From contig NZ_JACXSS010000001.1 of assembly GCF_014850955.1 (NCBI RefSeq), positions 186,001 to 250,000 of the forward strand: a stretch of 64,000 nucleotides of DNA. Reading direction: 5' to 3'. The notes under the pieces were generated by a model that searched no databases, was not told the origin of the DNA, and saw only the letters and a program-made list of their open reading frames with translations. Below, piece by piece: positions 25,494 to 34,191 of the stretch. How positions within the stretch are numbered: position 1 is the first letter of the stretch; every line of letters begins with the position of its first letter. This stretch comes from Methylomonas albis. Lineage in GTDB: Bacteria; Pseudomonadota; Gammaproteobacteria; Methylococcales; Methylomonadaceae. The position numbers and the translations under genes were made by a program.

Positions 25494-26888
25494 TCAAGAA
25501 GACCTTAAGTGACTATGTTTTACCCCATAGCCAAAATAAATCAAAAACCCGATCAGCAGCCAAACAAACAACCTAACCCAGGTATCCGCCGGCAAACCCA
25601 CCATTAAGCTCAAACACACCAAAATCCCGGCGATGGGCACATAAGGTACGGCCGGGCATTTGAAATGGCGCTGCATTTCCGGGTGGCTGTTCCGCAAAAT
25701 CCAGACGCCACCGCACACCAACACAAACGCAAATAAGGTGCCGATGCTGACTAGCTCGCCGAGTTTCTCAATGGGCATGAAGCCGGCCAGTAACGATACG
25801 GCTACACCGACCAGAATGGTGGATAAATGCGGGGTTTGAAATTTGGGGTGGACTTTTGCAAACAGCGGCGGCAGCAGTTGGTCTTTGGCCATCGAGAAGA
25901 ATATGCGGCTTTGACCCATCAGCAGCACCAGCATCACCGAGGTCAAGCCGGCGATGGCGGCGATTTTTATGATGGGCGATAGCCAACTCATGCCTACATG
26001 ATCTACTGCCAGTGCAATCGGCGCGGGGACGTTGAGTTCGGTGTAAGGAATGATGCCGGTCAGCACGCCAGCCACCAGAATGTAAAGCAATGTGCAGACC
26101 GCCAGCGAGGCAATGATGCCGATGGGGACGTCACGTTGCGGGTTGATGGCTTCTTGGGCTGCCGTCGACACGGCATCGAAGCCGATGTACGCAAAGAAAA
26201 TTACGCCAGCACCGGTTAATACGCCGCCGAAACCAAAGGGGGTGAAGTTAGCCCAGTTTTCGGTTTGGATATGCCCGGAGCCGGCGATGATGAACACCAC
26301 TATCACCGTCAGTTTGATCAGCACCATCACGAAATTGAAGATCGCCGACTGACGGATGCCGACAACCAGCAAGCCGGTCAGCAATAAAATGATGGTCACG
26401 GCCGGTAAATTGATGAATCCTGCCTCGGGATTAGCTAGGTAGGCGGTGGTGAGATAGGTCGGTAAATGTATGCCAAAGTTATCCAGAAAACTGGTGAGAT
26501 AACCGGCCCAGCCTATCGCCACCGTGCTGCTAGCCAGAGCGTATTCCAGTATCAAATCCCAGCCGATGATCCAGGCCATCAACTCGCCCATCGTGGCGTA
26601 GGCGTAACTGTAAGCGCTGCCGGACACCGGAATCATCGCTGCCAATTCGCTGTAACACATGGCTGCCAAGCCGCAGGCTATGCCGGCCAGAATGAACGAC
26701 ACGACGATGGCCGGGCCGGCGTATTTGGCCGCAGCGATACCGGTCAATACAAAGATGCCGGCACCGATCACCGCGCCTATGCCGAGGATGGTTAAATCCC
26801 TGGCGGTCAATGTTTGTTTTAAGCCATGTTGGACATCGGTCAAAGCTTCAACGGATTTGCGTTGCAGTAATTGCTTGGGGATTTGCAT
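25494..26888 (-). CDS. APC family amino-acid permease
   Basis: A 464-residue inner-membrane transporter with about twelve helices, of the amino acid-polyamine-organocation superfamily. The first helix carries GIGAVIGAGIFVLTG, the unwound substrate-binding signature, and helix VI contains FFAYIGFDAVSTAAQEA. It resembles the cationic amino-acid transporter (CAT/YfnA) branch in length and in the ARDLTILGIGAVIG start. The precise substrate cannot be assigned. It lies 13 bases downstream of the pentapeptide-repeat gene and likely shares its transcript. Confidence 0.9.
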   Translation of the reverse strand: MQIPKQLLQRKSVEALTDVQHGLKQTLTARDLTILGIGAVIGAGIFVLTGIAAAKYAGPAIVVSFILAGIACGLAAMCYSELAAMIPVSGSAYSYAYATMGELMAWIIGWDLILEYALASSTVAIGWAGYLTSFLDNFGIHLPTYLTTAYLANPEAGFINLPAVTIILLLTGLLVVGIRQSAIFNFVMVLIKLTVIVVFIIAGSGHIQTENWANFTPFGFGGVLTGAGVIFFAYIGFDAVSTAAQEAINPQRDVPIGIIASLAVCTLLYILVAGVLTGIIPYTELNVPAPIALAVDHVGMSWLSPIIKIAAIAGLTSVMLVLLMGQSRIFFSMAKDQLLPPLFAKVHPKFQTPHLSTILVGVAVSLLAGFMPIEKLGELVSIGTLFAFVLVCGGVWILRNSHPEMQRHFKCPAVPYVPIAGILVCLSLMVGLPADTWVRLFVWLLIGFLIYFGYGVKHSHLRSS

Positions 26889-26901
26889 GAAGTGGTCTCG
26901 A

Positions 26902-27657
26902 TTATTTGGAAGGGTCAGGCTTTACTGAATCGGGCAGGTTTTGGGCGCCGTCAAAGCGGGTGCCGGTGATCACCGCCTCGTTGAAAATCGCGTCGTGCAA
27001 TTTGGCTTGCGAGAAATTGGCATTGGTCAGATTCGCGCCGGTCAGGTTCGCACCATCCATCTCGGCGGAATACAGGTCGGCATTTTGCAAATTGGCGTTA
27101 TTCAGTTTGGCGTGTTTTAACATGGCCCGACCGAGTTGGGCATTGCTAAGATTGGCGCCGGTCAGATTGGCGCCTTTTAAGCTGGCACGCATCAGGCCCA
27201 TCGATTGATTCTTCATGTCCGCCGCCCATTGCACATCGCTGAGATTGGCGTGGCTTAAATTGGCACCGTCCATGATGGCGACCACTCGGCTGCCACTCAT
27301 GTCGGCGTTGCTAAGGTCGGCGTGCATCAGGCTGACGCCGAATATGCTGGTGTTGGCTAGATTGGCGGCGTTGAGCTTGATATTGGTCATCACGGTTAAA
27401 TCCAGCGTCAGGCCTTGGAGATTGCTTTTATTCAGATTGGACCGTCTTAGATCGGCACCCCATAAATCGGCATTGCGAAAATCCAGATTGGACAAGTCCA
27501 GATCGGTTAGATCTTTGCGGCGCAGGTCGGCGGGATGCTGGTTGTCGGCTTTGGCCAGCATTTGTTCCACTTGGGCGCGAGTGAGATCGGCGGCATGGGT
27601 TAAGCTTTGGTTGGCGAGAACTAGCGCGAGTAATAATTTGATCGGTAAATTTGGCAT
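26902..27657 (-). CDS. Exported pentapeptide-repeat protein
   Basis: A 251-residue protein with a signal peptide (about residues 1-22, ending LTHAAD). From about residue 45 to 235 it consists of A(D/N)LxX pentapeptide repeats (for example LSNLDFRNADLWGADLRRSN), which fold as a right-handed quadrilateral beta-helix. The end (LPDSVKPDPSK) is non-repetitive. Functions of the family are diverse and mostly unknown. It precedes the permease gene by 13 bases. The 301 bases between it and the divergent HAD-UbiA gene show no further gene; promoters for both directions must lie there. Confidence 0.85.
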   Translation of the reverse strand: MPNLPIKLLLALVLANQSLTHAADLTRAQVEQMLAKADNQHPADLRRKDLTDLDLSNLDFRNADLWGADLRRSNLNKSNLQGLTLDLTVMTNIKLNAANLANTSIFGVSLMHADLSNADMSGSRVVAIMDGANLSHANLSDVQWAADMKNQSMGLMRASLKGANLTGANLSNAQLGRAMLKHAKLNNANLQNADLYSAEMDGANLTGANLTNANFSQAKLHDAIFNEAVITGTRFDGAQNLPDSVKPDPSK

Positions 27658-27958
27658 AAAACCTCCGCAATATTGTCATCATTGGCTGGGAGAATCCGCT
27701 TGAATATTTTGCCGATAGTTCAAACGCATTTTCCGGTGCTTTATTGGATTTGCTGATAGTAACAGGGTGGCAGACAGACTCAACGAGAAAATGCAGCTAA
27801 AATCTTGGGAGGGCTGGTTTGGATAAGAATCGGTTTGCGTGTGTTTACGAGCTCAGTTAAACATAGCTAACGGAATTGCTGTTACATTACAATGCGCTCG
27901 AGGGTCCGGGTATCGCCGATTTGTCAGCCTTGCATCAATCACCTTATAGAAACATAAC

Positions 27959-29398
27959 ATGACGGAAACATTGCTTGCCCCCTTGATCGTGGATTTGGAT
28001 GGCACTCTGACACTTGCCGATACGTTGGTGGAATCGGTAATAACGGTCTGTAAGCGGCAGCCGATGGCTATATTCAAATTGCCTATTTGGTTGTTAAAAG
28101 GGCGAGCCGCTTTTAAAGCTAGGGTTGCAAACGCGGCGTCGTTGACGGTAGAAAGCCTGCCCTATCGCAGTGATTTACTGGAATATCTGCGGGCGGAAAA
28201 GCGCCGAGGCCGGCGGCTGGTATTGGCTACCGCGGCGCATATCGATATTGCCGATGCGGTAGCTCAGCATCTGAATTTGTTTGACCAAGTGTTGGCTAGC
28301 GATGAAGATATCAACCTAAAAGGCGCGAATAAGCTGGAGGCCATCCGGCAGGCTGTGGGACCGAATTTTGTTTATGCGGGCGACAGCAAAGCCGATCTGC
28401 CGATCTGGCAAGCCGCGCAAGCCGCAATTCTGGTTAATACTTCAAAAGCGGTTGCCAAGACGGTTAGACAAAATACGCCTGTAGAACAAGAATTCGCTGC
28501 CAAGGCTAATCAGCTTCGTTTGTGGCTGCGCGCTTTGCGGGTGCACCAATGGTTGAAAAATCTGTTGATATTTGTGCCCTTGCTGACGGCTTTTTCGTTT
28601 CAGGATTTCGACAAGCTAAGTGCGGCAATTCTGGGTTTTTTTGCCTTTTCGCTGGCGGCATCCGCGACTTACATGGGTAACGATTTGTGGGATCTGGACA
28701 GTGATCGAAATCACCCGCGCAAGAAATTCAGGCCGTTTGCCAGCGCCGAATTGCCGATTCTGAAAGGCCTTGGGGCGGCTTTCGGTTTGTTAGCGTTGGG
28801 CTTGGTGTTAGCGTTTAACGTATCCCAGGCCTTCCTGGGAATGTTGTTGCTCTACCTGACGGTAACAACCACCTATACTTGGTGGCTTAAGACGTATGTG
28901 CTGGTCGACGTGATGGTGTTGTCGCTGCTATATACGCTCAGGATTATCGCTGGTTCCGTGGCGGCCTCCGTTAACACCAGCTCCTGGCTATTGGCGTTTT
29001 CGGTGTTTATCTTTTTTAGCCTGGCCTTGGTAAAACGCTGTTCGGAATTAGTAGTGTTACAGCAGAAGGGACGGGATACTACCCACGGTCGCGATTACCG
29101 GACGGCGGATTTGGCGGTGCTTTGGCCGTTGGGCGTCAGTTCGGCGTTGTGTGCTGTGGTGGTATTCGGCTTGTTTATCAGCGCAGCGGAAACCCAGGCC
29201 CGCTATCTGAATCCGCAAATATTATGGTTTGTGGCGATAGGTTTGATTTATTGGTTGGCACGCTTGTGGATAAAAACTGCGCGCGGCGAAATGCATGACG
29301 ATCCGCTGGTATTTGCGGTTCGCGACAACGGCAGCCGGATAACGATTCTGCTGATGCTGATGACCGTGCTTGCGGCTCATTTTTTACATTTGGAATAA
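27959..29398 (+). CDS. HAD phosphatase domain fused to UbiA prenyltransferase
   Basis: A 479-residue two-domain protein. Residues about 1-175 are a HAD-type hydrolase: VDLDGTLT (nucleophile Asp12, Asp14), a lysine region and GDSKADLPIW as motif IV. Residues about 185-479 are a UbiA-type membrane prenyltransferase with the Asp-rich motif NDLWDLDSDR (241-250) and NHPRKK after it, matching decaprenyl-phosphate phosphoribosyltransferase-like members. Such enzymes put phosphoribose on a polyprenyl phosphate; the HAD domain could then remove the 5-phosphate. With the two following genes it forms a likely lipid-linked sugar supply and transfer unit. The chemistry is inferred from family features. 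Confidence 0.85.
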   Translation: MTETLLAPLIVDLDGTLTLADTLVESVITVCKRQPMAIFKLPIWLLKGRAAFKARVANAASLTVESLPYRSDLLEYLRAEKRRGRRLVLATAAHIDIADAVAQHLNLFDQVLASDEDINLKGANKLEAIRQAVGPNFVYAGDSKADLPIWQAAQAAILVNTSKAVAKTVRQNTPVEQEFAAKANQLRLWLRALRVHQWLKNLLIFVPLLTAFSFQDFDKLSAAILGFFAFSLAASATYMGNDLWDLDSDRNHPRKKFRPFASAELPILKGLGAAFGLLALGLVLAFNVSQAFLGMLLLYLTVTTTYTWWLKTYVLVDVMVLSLLYTLRIIAGSVAASVNTSSWLLAFSVFIFFSLALVKRCSELVVLQQKGRDTTHGRDYRTADLAVLWPLGVSSALCAVVVFGLFISAAETQARYLNPQILWFVAIGLIYWLARLWIKTARGEMHDDPLVFAVRDNGSRITILLMLMTVLAAHFLHLE

Positions 29399-29401
29399 CC
29401 C

Positions 29402-29767
29402 ATGCAAATTCTTCTGATTGCTATTTTTAGCATCGTGCTTTCGGTTGCCGCGCAGTTTATGTTGAAACTCGGCATGTCCAGCCTGGATGTTAAACAAGCC
29501 ATGGCCGGACCATTGACGCCGCGTCTGCCCTGGATTGTGTTGACCAACAAATTTGTGTTCGCCGGGTTTGCCCTATACGGTTTTGGCGCGGTGGTTTGGC
29601 TGAAAGTGTTGGCTTCCTGGGATGTTAGCAAGGCCTATCCTCTGGTAGGTTTGGGCTTCGCCCTGACTGTGCTGGTCGGCATGCTGCTCGGCGAGACAGT
29701 CACCGCCTTCCGGGTATTGGGCATCCTGCTGATTTGCGAAGGCGTTTGGCTGGTGGCCAACTCCTGA
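29402..29767 (+). CDS. SMR/EamA-type small membrane transporter, possible lipid-sugar flippase
   Basis: A 121-residue protein with four membrane helices, resembling the ArnE/ArnF and EmrE families. Features include the first helix with SVAAQFMLKLGM, the YGFGAVVWLKVLASWDVSKAYPLVGLGF segment typical of ArnE-like proteins and the last helix with GILLICEGVWLV. ArnE/F flip undecaprenyl-phosphate-aminoarabinose across the inner membrane. Placed 3 bases after the HAD-UbiA gene and before a GT-C transferase, it probably flips the lipid-linked sugar made by the first enzyme. Confidence 0.8.
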   Translation: MQILLIAIFSIVLSVAAQFMLKLGMSSLDVKQAMAGPLTPRLPWIVLTNKFVFAGFALYGFGAVVWLKVLASWDVSKAYPLVGLGFALTVLVGMLLGETVTAFRVLGILLICEGVWLVANS

Positions 29768-29792
29768 TCGTCTAACGAGATAGCGAACACGT

Positions 29793-31436
29793 ATGACTTG
29801 GAAATTTAGAGCGCGCTTACATCAATTATTAATTCTGTCGGCGATTTCGCTACTGGTAATGGTGCATGTGCACTACAGGTCGCCGAGTTTTCCTTTTTCG
29901 CCGGACAGCGCCGGCTATATTGAGCAAGCCAGAAATTTTCTCGATTCCGGCAGCTTACTGAATACACCGTATGGCTTGGTGCCGGGTGACCAGGATCAAG
30001 TCGAGAATCGTTTGTTTCCAATCGGCTTTGCTGTTGTGCTGGCAGCCGTTTCCAGTTTTGGCATCGATGCGAAGGATGCTGCGGTAGGTTTGGCGCATTT
30101 TTCCGCGATAACACTGCCTTGGTTATTATTTTTTAGTTTTCGCCGTAGCCTGGGTACGATCCACGCCTTGCTATTGGCCGGACTGGCTGTGTTATCGCCG
30201 GGGGTGCTCAAGCATTCGCTAATGGGGTTGACCGATGTATTCGGCTTATGGCTGGCGACGGCGGCAATTGGTTTGACGCTTAATTCGCGCTCTATCGTTG
30301 GTTTTATCTTTGCCGGTTTGCTCGCTGGTGTGGCCTATGCGATCAGAAATGTGCATTTAGCACTGCTGGCCACGATTGTTTTGTATTTTGGTTATTGCTG
30401 GTTAAGCGGCGCGGCGCGGGAGCGGCGTGCTGTTGTCCTACAGACTCTTGCGGCGATGTTCGGTATGGCCGTGGTTGTAGTGCCGCTGTTGCTTAGAAAT
30501 TTTGTGCTGTTTGGATCACCAAATCCCTATTTGATGGGGCCAAGCACGATAGGTTTTGTCGAGAATCTGCGCACGTATATTGAAGCCTTACTGAAGGATG
30601 GAACGGCTTGTAGTGAGTGTGCACGTTATGTTGCCTGGTCCCTGCCTGGTTTGCTTGGCCTCGGAGTGTTGCTGATCGCCGCGGTCTATACTGTTTACAA
30701 ATATCTCTGGTCCAACGTGCCGAATGACGGAAAAAAAGCCTTCGCCATCTCAACGATTTATCTGGTAACGGGGTCTTGTGTAGTGGTTGCCGCCAGAACC
30801 CGCTATCAATGGGGTGAATTGATTAATCTTCGCCATACCCTGCAGTATTCGCCCTATTTATTGGCTGGATTGTTTGTGCTGTTGGCTAATCATGGTAGGG
30901 CTGGTGTCTTTAAGGGCTTAACGACTGCCAGTTTGCTGGTTTCAGCCTGTTTGGTTTTTTTTCATGTTAACTATGCCCTATATTCGGAGAGTTTTCGCAA
31001 CAGCGACAAAGACTATCCGAAGTTGGCGCACGCCTTTGCAAGCGGAAAAGCGTACTTGTGCGGCAATCAGGCCGATACCTACTTGGTATCGAATTGGGCA
31101 CATGTGTTTCGTATTGAGTGTGGTGCGCGCGTGCGGCAGATTGAAGCCATTACCGGAACTGCTGAAGGCGGCGAGATGCGAGCGGTCATGTCCGCAAACG
31201 ACGGCTATGTTTCGGTGCTCGACGCCATAAACGATATAAAGCAGCAAGCCGGTAGTAGACCAATACGTGTTGGATTCTTTCCGGGCAGATTCGGTGTGGA
31301 GCCTGAAAACCTGCCATTGTCAGCCGTTGATGAGCAGCACTTATTGGGAAAAGGCTGGCAGATTTTTAGAAACGATCAGCAGGGCTTACTTTTGGAGTAT
31401 TCAAAAATCGGTGCCGACCACACACCTTTGCGATGA
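29793..31436 (+). CDS. GT-C fold membrane glycosyltransferase
   Basis: A 547-residue protein with about ten or more membrane helices in its first 400 residues and a soluble C-terminal part. The first periplasmic loop has SPDSAGYIEQA, with Asp38, the position of the catalytic acid in ArnT/PMT-like GT-C enzymes that use polyprenyl-phosphate sugars. The C-terminal domain (about 400-547) contains GKAYLCGNQADTYLV and may bind acceptor. It is 25 bases downstream of the flippase-like gene. Its stop overlaps the dciA start by 4 bases (ATGA). The acceptor is unknown; LPS or another envelope glycan is a plausible guess. Confidence 0.75.
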   Translation: MTWKFRARLHQLLILSAISLLVMVHVHYRSPSFPFSPDSAGYIEQARNFLDSGSLLNTPYGLVPGDQDQVENRLFPIGFAVVLAAVSSFGIDAKDAAVGLAHFSAITLPWLLFFSFRRSLGTIHALLLAGLAVLSPGVLKHSLMGLTDVFGLWLATAAIGLTLNSRSIVGFIFAGLLAGVAYAIRNVHLALLATIVLYFGYCWLSGAARERRAVVLQTLAAMFGMAVVVVPLLLRNFVLFGSPNPYLMGPSTIGFVENLRTYIEALLKDGTACSECARYVAWSLPGLLGLGVLLIAAVYTVYKYLWSNVPNDGKKAFAISTIYLVTGSCVVVAARTRYQWGELINLRHTLQYSPYLLAGLFVLLANHGRAGVFKGLTTASLLVSACLVFFHVNYALYSESFRNSDKDYPKLAHAFASGKAYLCGNQADTYLVSNWAHVFRIECGARVRQIEAITGTAEGGEMRAVMSANDGYVSVLDAINDIKQQAGSRPIRVGFFPGRFGVEPENLPLSAVDEQHLLGKGWQIFRNDQQGLLLEYSKIGADHTPLR

Positions 31437-31897
31437 CTCCCTATCGCAAAGGTGTGTTCAAGACCGCTCTGGATTTTGACAATAGGCAGCTGAACTTGTG
31501 TTTGGCGAAAATTGCCGCGCAACAAGCCTTGCTTGCCATTGTCAGGACGGCGTTGCCGGCTGATATTGCCAAGCATGCCGTGTACTGCGTCGCGTCCGGT
31601 TTGCAGGTACTCTTGTACTGCGATTCGGCCAGCTGGGCATCGCAAATTCGGTTTTTCAATCGAGCGATTTTAGACAAATTGCATGGTGCGGGGCATCCCT
31701 ATATTGTGCGCTTTCAAGTTCGGATTGTCCCGCCGACAGGCGAGCCGTTTCGGCCAAAACGCACACCGCACTTGCCCTCAGCGGAAAATGTCGGTTTGAT
31801 TGCACAGCAGTTTAAGCAGGCGGATGAACAGGATGTGTTGGCTGCGGCGTTGACGCGTTTGGGCGCCACTTTGGCGAAACGCTTGCGGGAAGATTAA
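31433..31897 (+). CDS. dciA: DUF721 protein, DciA-type helicase operator
   Basis: A 154-residue DUF721 protein with the family core around LNLCLAKIAAQQALLAIV-like helix 1 (residues 19-36) and the KH-like segment ASGLQVLLYCDSASWASQIRF. DciA loads or recruits the replicative helicase DnaB in bacteria that lack DnaC. In gammaproteobacteria it commonly lies between lpxC and secA; here it is beside lpxC but convergent with it, and secA is not in view. Translation is coupled to the upstream GT-C gene by a 4-base overlap, an unusual partner. Confidence 0.8.
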   Translation: MTPYRKGVFKTALDFDNRQLNLCLAKIAAQQALLAIVRTALPADIAKHAVYCVASGLQVLLYCDSASWASQIRFFNRAILDKLHGAGHPYIVRFQVRIVPPTGEPFRPKRTPHLPSAENVGLIAQQFKQADEQDVLAAALTRLGATLAKRLRED

Positions 31898-31913
31898 GGA
31901 ACTTGTTTGCGAT

Positions 31914-31940
31914 TGTGGCCGATCAAGTCGGTCGGCCACA
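31914..31940. terminator. Hairpin between dciA and lpxC
   Basis: TGTGGCCGA (31914-31922) is exactly complementary to TCGGCCACA (31932-31940) across a nine-base loop. It lies between the convergent ends of dciA and lpxC and probably ends one or both transcripts. No long T-run follows, so factor-assisted action is possible. Confidence 0.5.
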
Positions 31941-31971
31941 GAACAGCTAAAAATTTATACGTGGAGCGGGA

Positions 31972-32898
31972 TTAGCCCGTCGCACGTGATGATGTTTGCG
32001 CGGAATGCATGAAAGAAATCGGGGCTTCTTCGGCGGTATCGAAGGTCACCATTTCCCAGGCGTCTTTGTCGTTCAATAGGCTTAGCAACAACTTGTTGTT
32101 CAGCGCGTGACCAGATTTGAAGCCCTGATATTCGCCGATCAGGCTGTAGCCAAGCAAGTACAGGTCACCGATGGCGTCGAGAATTTTGTGTTTCACGAAT
32201 TCGTCGGCATAACGCAGACCGTCTTCGTTCAAGACTTTATCGTCGTCGACCACAATGGCGTTATCCAGGCTGCCGCCCAGCGCCAGGTTGTTCTCGCGTA
32301 AAAACTCGATGTCCTTCATGAAACCGAAGGTGCGAGCTCGACTGACTTCTTTTACAAAGGTAGTCGAGGAAAAGTCCATCACCGCGGTTTTCAAATGCTC
32401 GGAAAACGCCGGATGTTCGAAATCGATAGTAAAGGTGACTTTAAAGCCGTCAAATGGCTCGAAGGCTGCCCATTTATCGCCATCTTCCACGCGTATGGCG
32501 CGTTTGATACGGATGTATTGTTTGGGCACGTCTTGTTCGACCACGCCCGCCGATTGCAACAGAAACACAAACGGTCCGGCACTGCCATCCATAATAGGTA
32601 CTTCGGCGGCGCTGACGTCGACAATCGCGTTGTCTATGCCCAAACCGGCTAAAGCCGACAGTAAATGTTCGACGGTGGAAACCTTGACGCCATCACGGAC
32701 CAAGGTGGTGGATAACTTGGTCTCGCCGACATTTTCAGGGCGCGCGGCTATCATCACCGGAGTTTCCAAATCCACCCGGCGAAAACGGATGCCGGTATCG
32801 GGTTCGGACGGGTGCAGGGTCAGATAGACCTTGTCGCCGGTATGTAGACCGACGCCGGTGGCTCTGATGGTGTTTTTTAGGGTACGCTGTTTAATCAT
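31972..32898 (-). CDS. lpxC: UDP-3-O-acyl-N-acetylglucosamine deacetylase
   Basis: Zinc enzyme for the committed step of lipid A synthesis. The 308-residue protein has the family start [21 protein letters not shown], the first zinc His in [17 protein letters not shown], and the HKILDAIGD motif with the other ligands. The usual C-terminal region relates to FtsH-dependent proteolysis in enterics and cannot be assessed here. It stands downstream of ftsZ with a hairpin in between, the standard end of the gammaproteobacterial dcw region. Confidence 0.96.
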   Translation of the reverse strand: MIKQRTLKNTIRATGVGLHTGDKVYLTLHPSEPDTGIRFRRVDLETPVMIAARPENVGETKLSTTLVRDGVKVSTVEHLLSALAGLGIDNAIVDVSAAEVPIMDGSAGPFVFLLQSAGVVEQDVPKQYIRIKRAIRVEDGDKWAAFEPFDGFKVTFTIDFEHPAFSEHLKTAVMDFSSTTFVKEVSRARTFGFMKDIEFLRENNLALGGSLDNAIVVDDDKVLNEDGLRYADEFVKHKILDAIGDLYLLGYSLIGEYQGFKSGHALNNKLLLSLLNDKDAWEMVTFDTAEEAPISFMHSAQTSSRATG

Positions 32899-32928
32899 GA
32901 AATGCCGACAAATAGGTAAAACAAAGCC

Positions 32929-32962
32929 GGGGAGTCTATCACAGATTATGCGATAGCTCCCC
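32929..32962 (-). terminator. Terminator or attenuator between ftsZ and lpxC
   Basis: On the minus strand GGGGAG-CTATC-type arms (32951-32962 and 32929-32940) form a stem of 11 pairs with one bulged base, followed by GGCTTTGTTTTACC. The hairpin lies downstream of ftsZ and 30 bases before lpxC. It should end most dcw transcripts and separate lpxC expression from the division cluster, or act as partial attenuation. Confidence 0.6.
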
Positions 32963-33006
32963 CCGAACTTGGCTCAGCTGCCTCATAGACTTGCCGCAAG
33001 CCGACC

Positions 33007-34167
33007 TTAGTCTGCTTGGCGTCTCAGGAAGGCTGGTACGTCCAGATAATCCAGGTCCACATCGTTTCTAGGTTGCGCGCCGAAGCGAGATTCCCGAGCC
33101 GATTCCTGTTTTTGCTGACGCACTATGGTCGGTTTGTCCAATTGATCGTAATTGATCTCGCCGGCCGCGACTTTTTTAACCAAACTGATTGGCGAAGCGG
33201 CTTGTTTGGCTTTTTCACCCATGCCTGTTGCGACGACAGTAACCTTGATTTCGTTACCCATTCCTGCGTTGACCGCCATACCGATTTTCATGTCGGCGTC
33301 TTCGGAAGCGAACGCATGCATGATGCTGCCGATTTCGTCGAACTCGTTCAGGCCCAGGTCGCCGTTGGAGGTGACGTTAACCAGAATGCCGCGCGCACCT
33401 TGCAGATTGTTGTCATCTAACAATGGGCAGGCTATGGCTTTTTCTGCTGCCAAACGAGCCCGGTTTTCGCCGCTGGCTACGCCGGTACCCATGATCGCGC
33501 TGCCCATGTTGGACATGACGGTTTTCACGTCGGCAAAGTCGACGTTCATCAGGCCGGGGTGAGTAATCAGCTCGGTAATACCTTGCACAGCGTCGCGCAA
33601 TACATCGTTAGCTGCGCTGAATGCTTCCACCAACGATTTATTGTTACCCAAAGTCGGCAGCAATTTTTGGTTAGGAATGATGATCAATGAGTCGACCAGT
33701 TTTTCCAGTTCGCGCAAGCCGGCATCGGCCACGCCTTTTTTCTTGGAGCCTTCAAAATCGAAAGGTTTGGATACCACGGCTACTGTCAACACGCCCAGCT
33801 CCTTAGCCACTTCGGCAAACACAGCGATTGCACCGGTACCGGTACCGCCGCCCATGCCGGCAGTCAGAAACACCATGTCGGCGCCGGCGATGACTTCGCG
33901 AATGCGGTCGCGATTTTCTTCCGCAGCCGCTCTGCCCACTTCAGGGCGAGTACCCGCGCCCAGGCCTTTGGTTAGTTCTACACCCAGTTGCACGATGGAT
34001 TCCACGCTCATTTCCCGCAGGGCTTGGGCATCGGTGTTGGCGCAAATAAATTGCACGCCGTCGATACCGTCAGACACCATGTGATTAACCGCGTTGCCGC
34101 CACCGCCACCTACGCCGATGACCTTGATAACTGCGGTGCCGCTACTATCCAATAATTCATATTTCAT
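33007..34167 (-). CDS. ftsZ: Cell-division GTPase FtsZ
   Basis: Tubulin homologue that polymerises into the Z ring. The 386-residue protein has VGGGGGNAVNHM near the N-terminus, the GTP-binding loop GMGGGTGTGA, the T7 loop region VDFADVKTVM, and the C-terminal binding peptide LDYLDVPAFLRRQ that contacts FtsA and ZipA. The ATG at 34167 is chosen: a GGAGG site lies 8 bases ahead of it, whereas a GTG six bases further upstream would be too close to the site. It ends the dcw cluster, 24 bases after ftsA. Confidence 0.97.
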   Translation of the reverse strand: MKYELLDSSGTAVIKVIGVGGGGGNAVNHMVSDGIDGVQFICANTDAQALREMSVESIVQLGVELTKGLGAGTRPEVGRAAAEENRDRIREVIAGADMVFLTAGMGGGTGTGAIAVFAEVAKELGVLTVAVVSKPFDFEGSKKKGVADAGLRELEKLVDSLIIIPNQKLLPTLGNNKSLVEAFSAANDVLRDAVQGITELITHPGLMNVDFADVKTVMSNMGSAIMGTGVASGENRARLAAEKAIACPLLDDNNLQGARGILVNVTSNGDLGLNEFDEIGSIMHAFASEDADMKIGMAVNAGMGNEIKVTVVATGMGEKAKQAASPISLVKKVAAGEINYDQLDKPTIVRQQKQESARESRFGAQPRNDVDLDYLDVPAFLRRQAD

Positions 34168-34191
34168 TTTCACACCCTCCAGACAAAATAA

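Noticed and set aside
25195..25497. 100-codon minus-strand frame across the pilin
   Set aside because: It runs in another frame over the pilin hallmark FTLIEL and so is a shadow of the pilin pseudogene.
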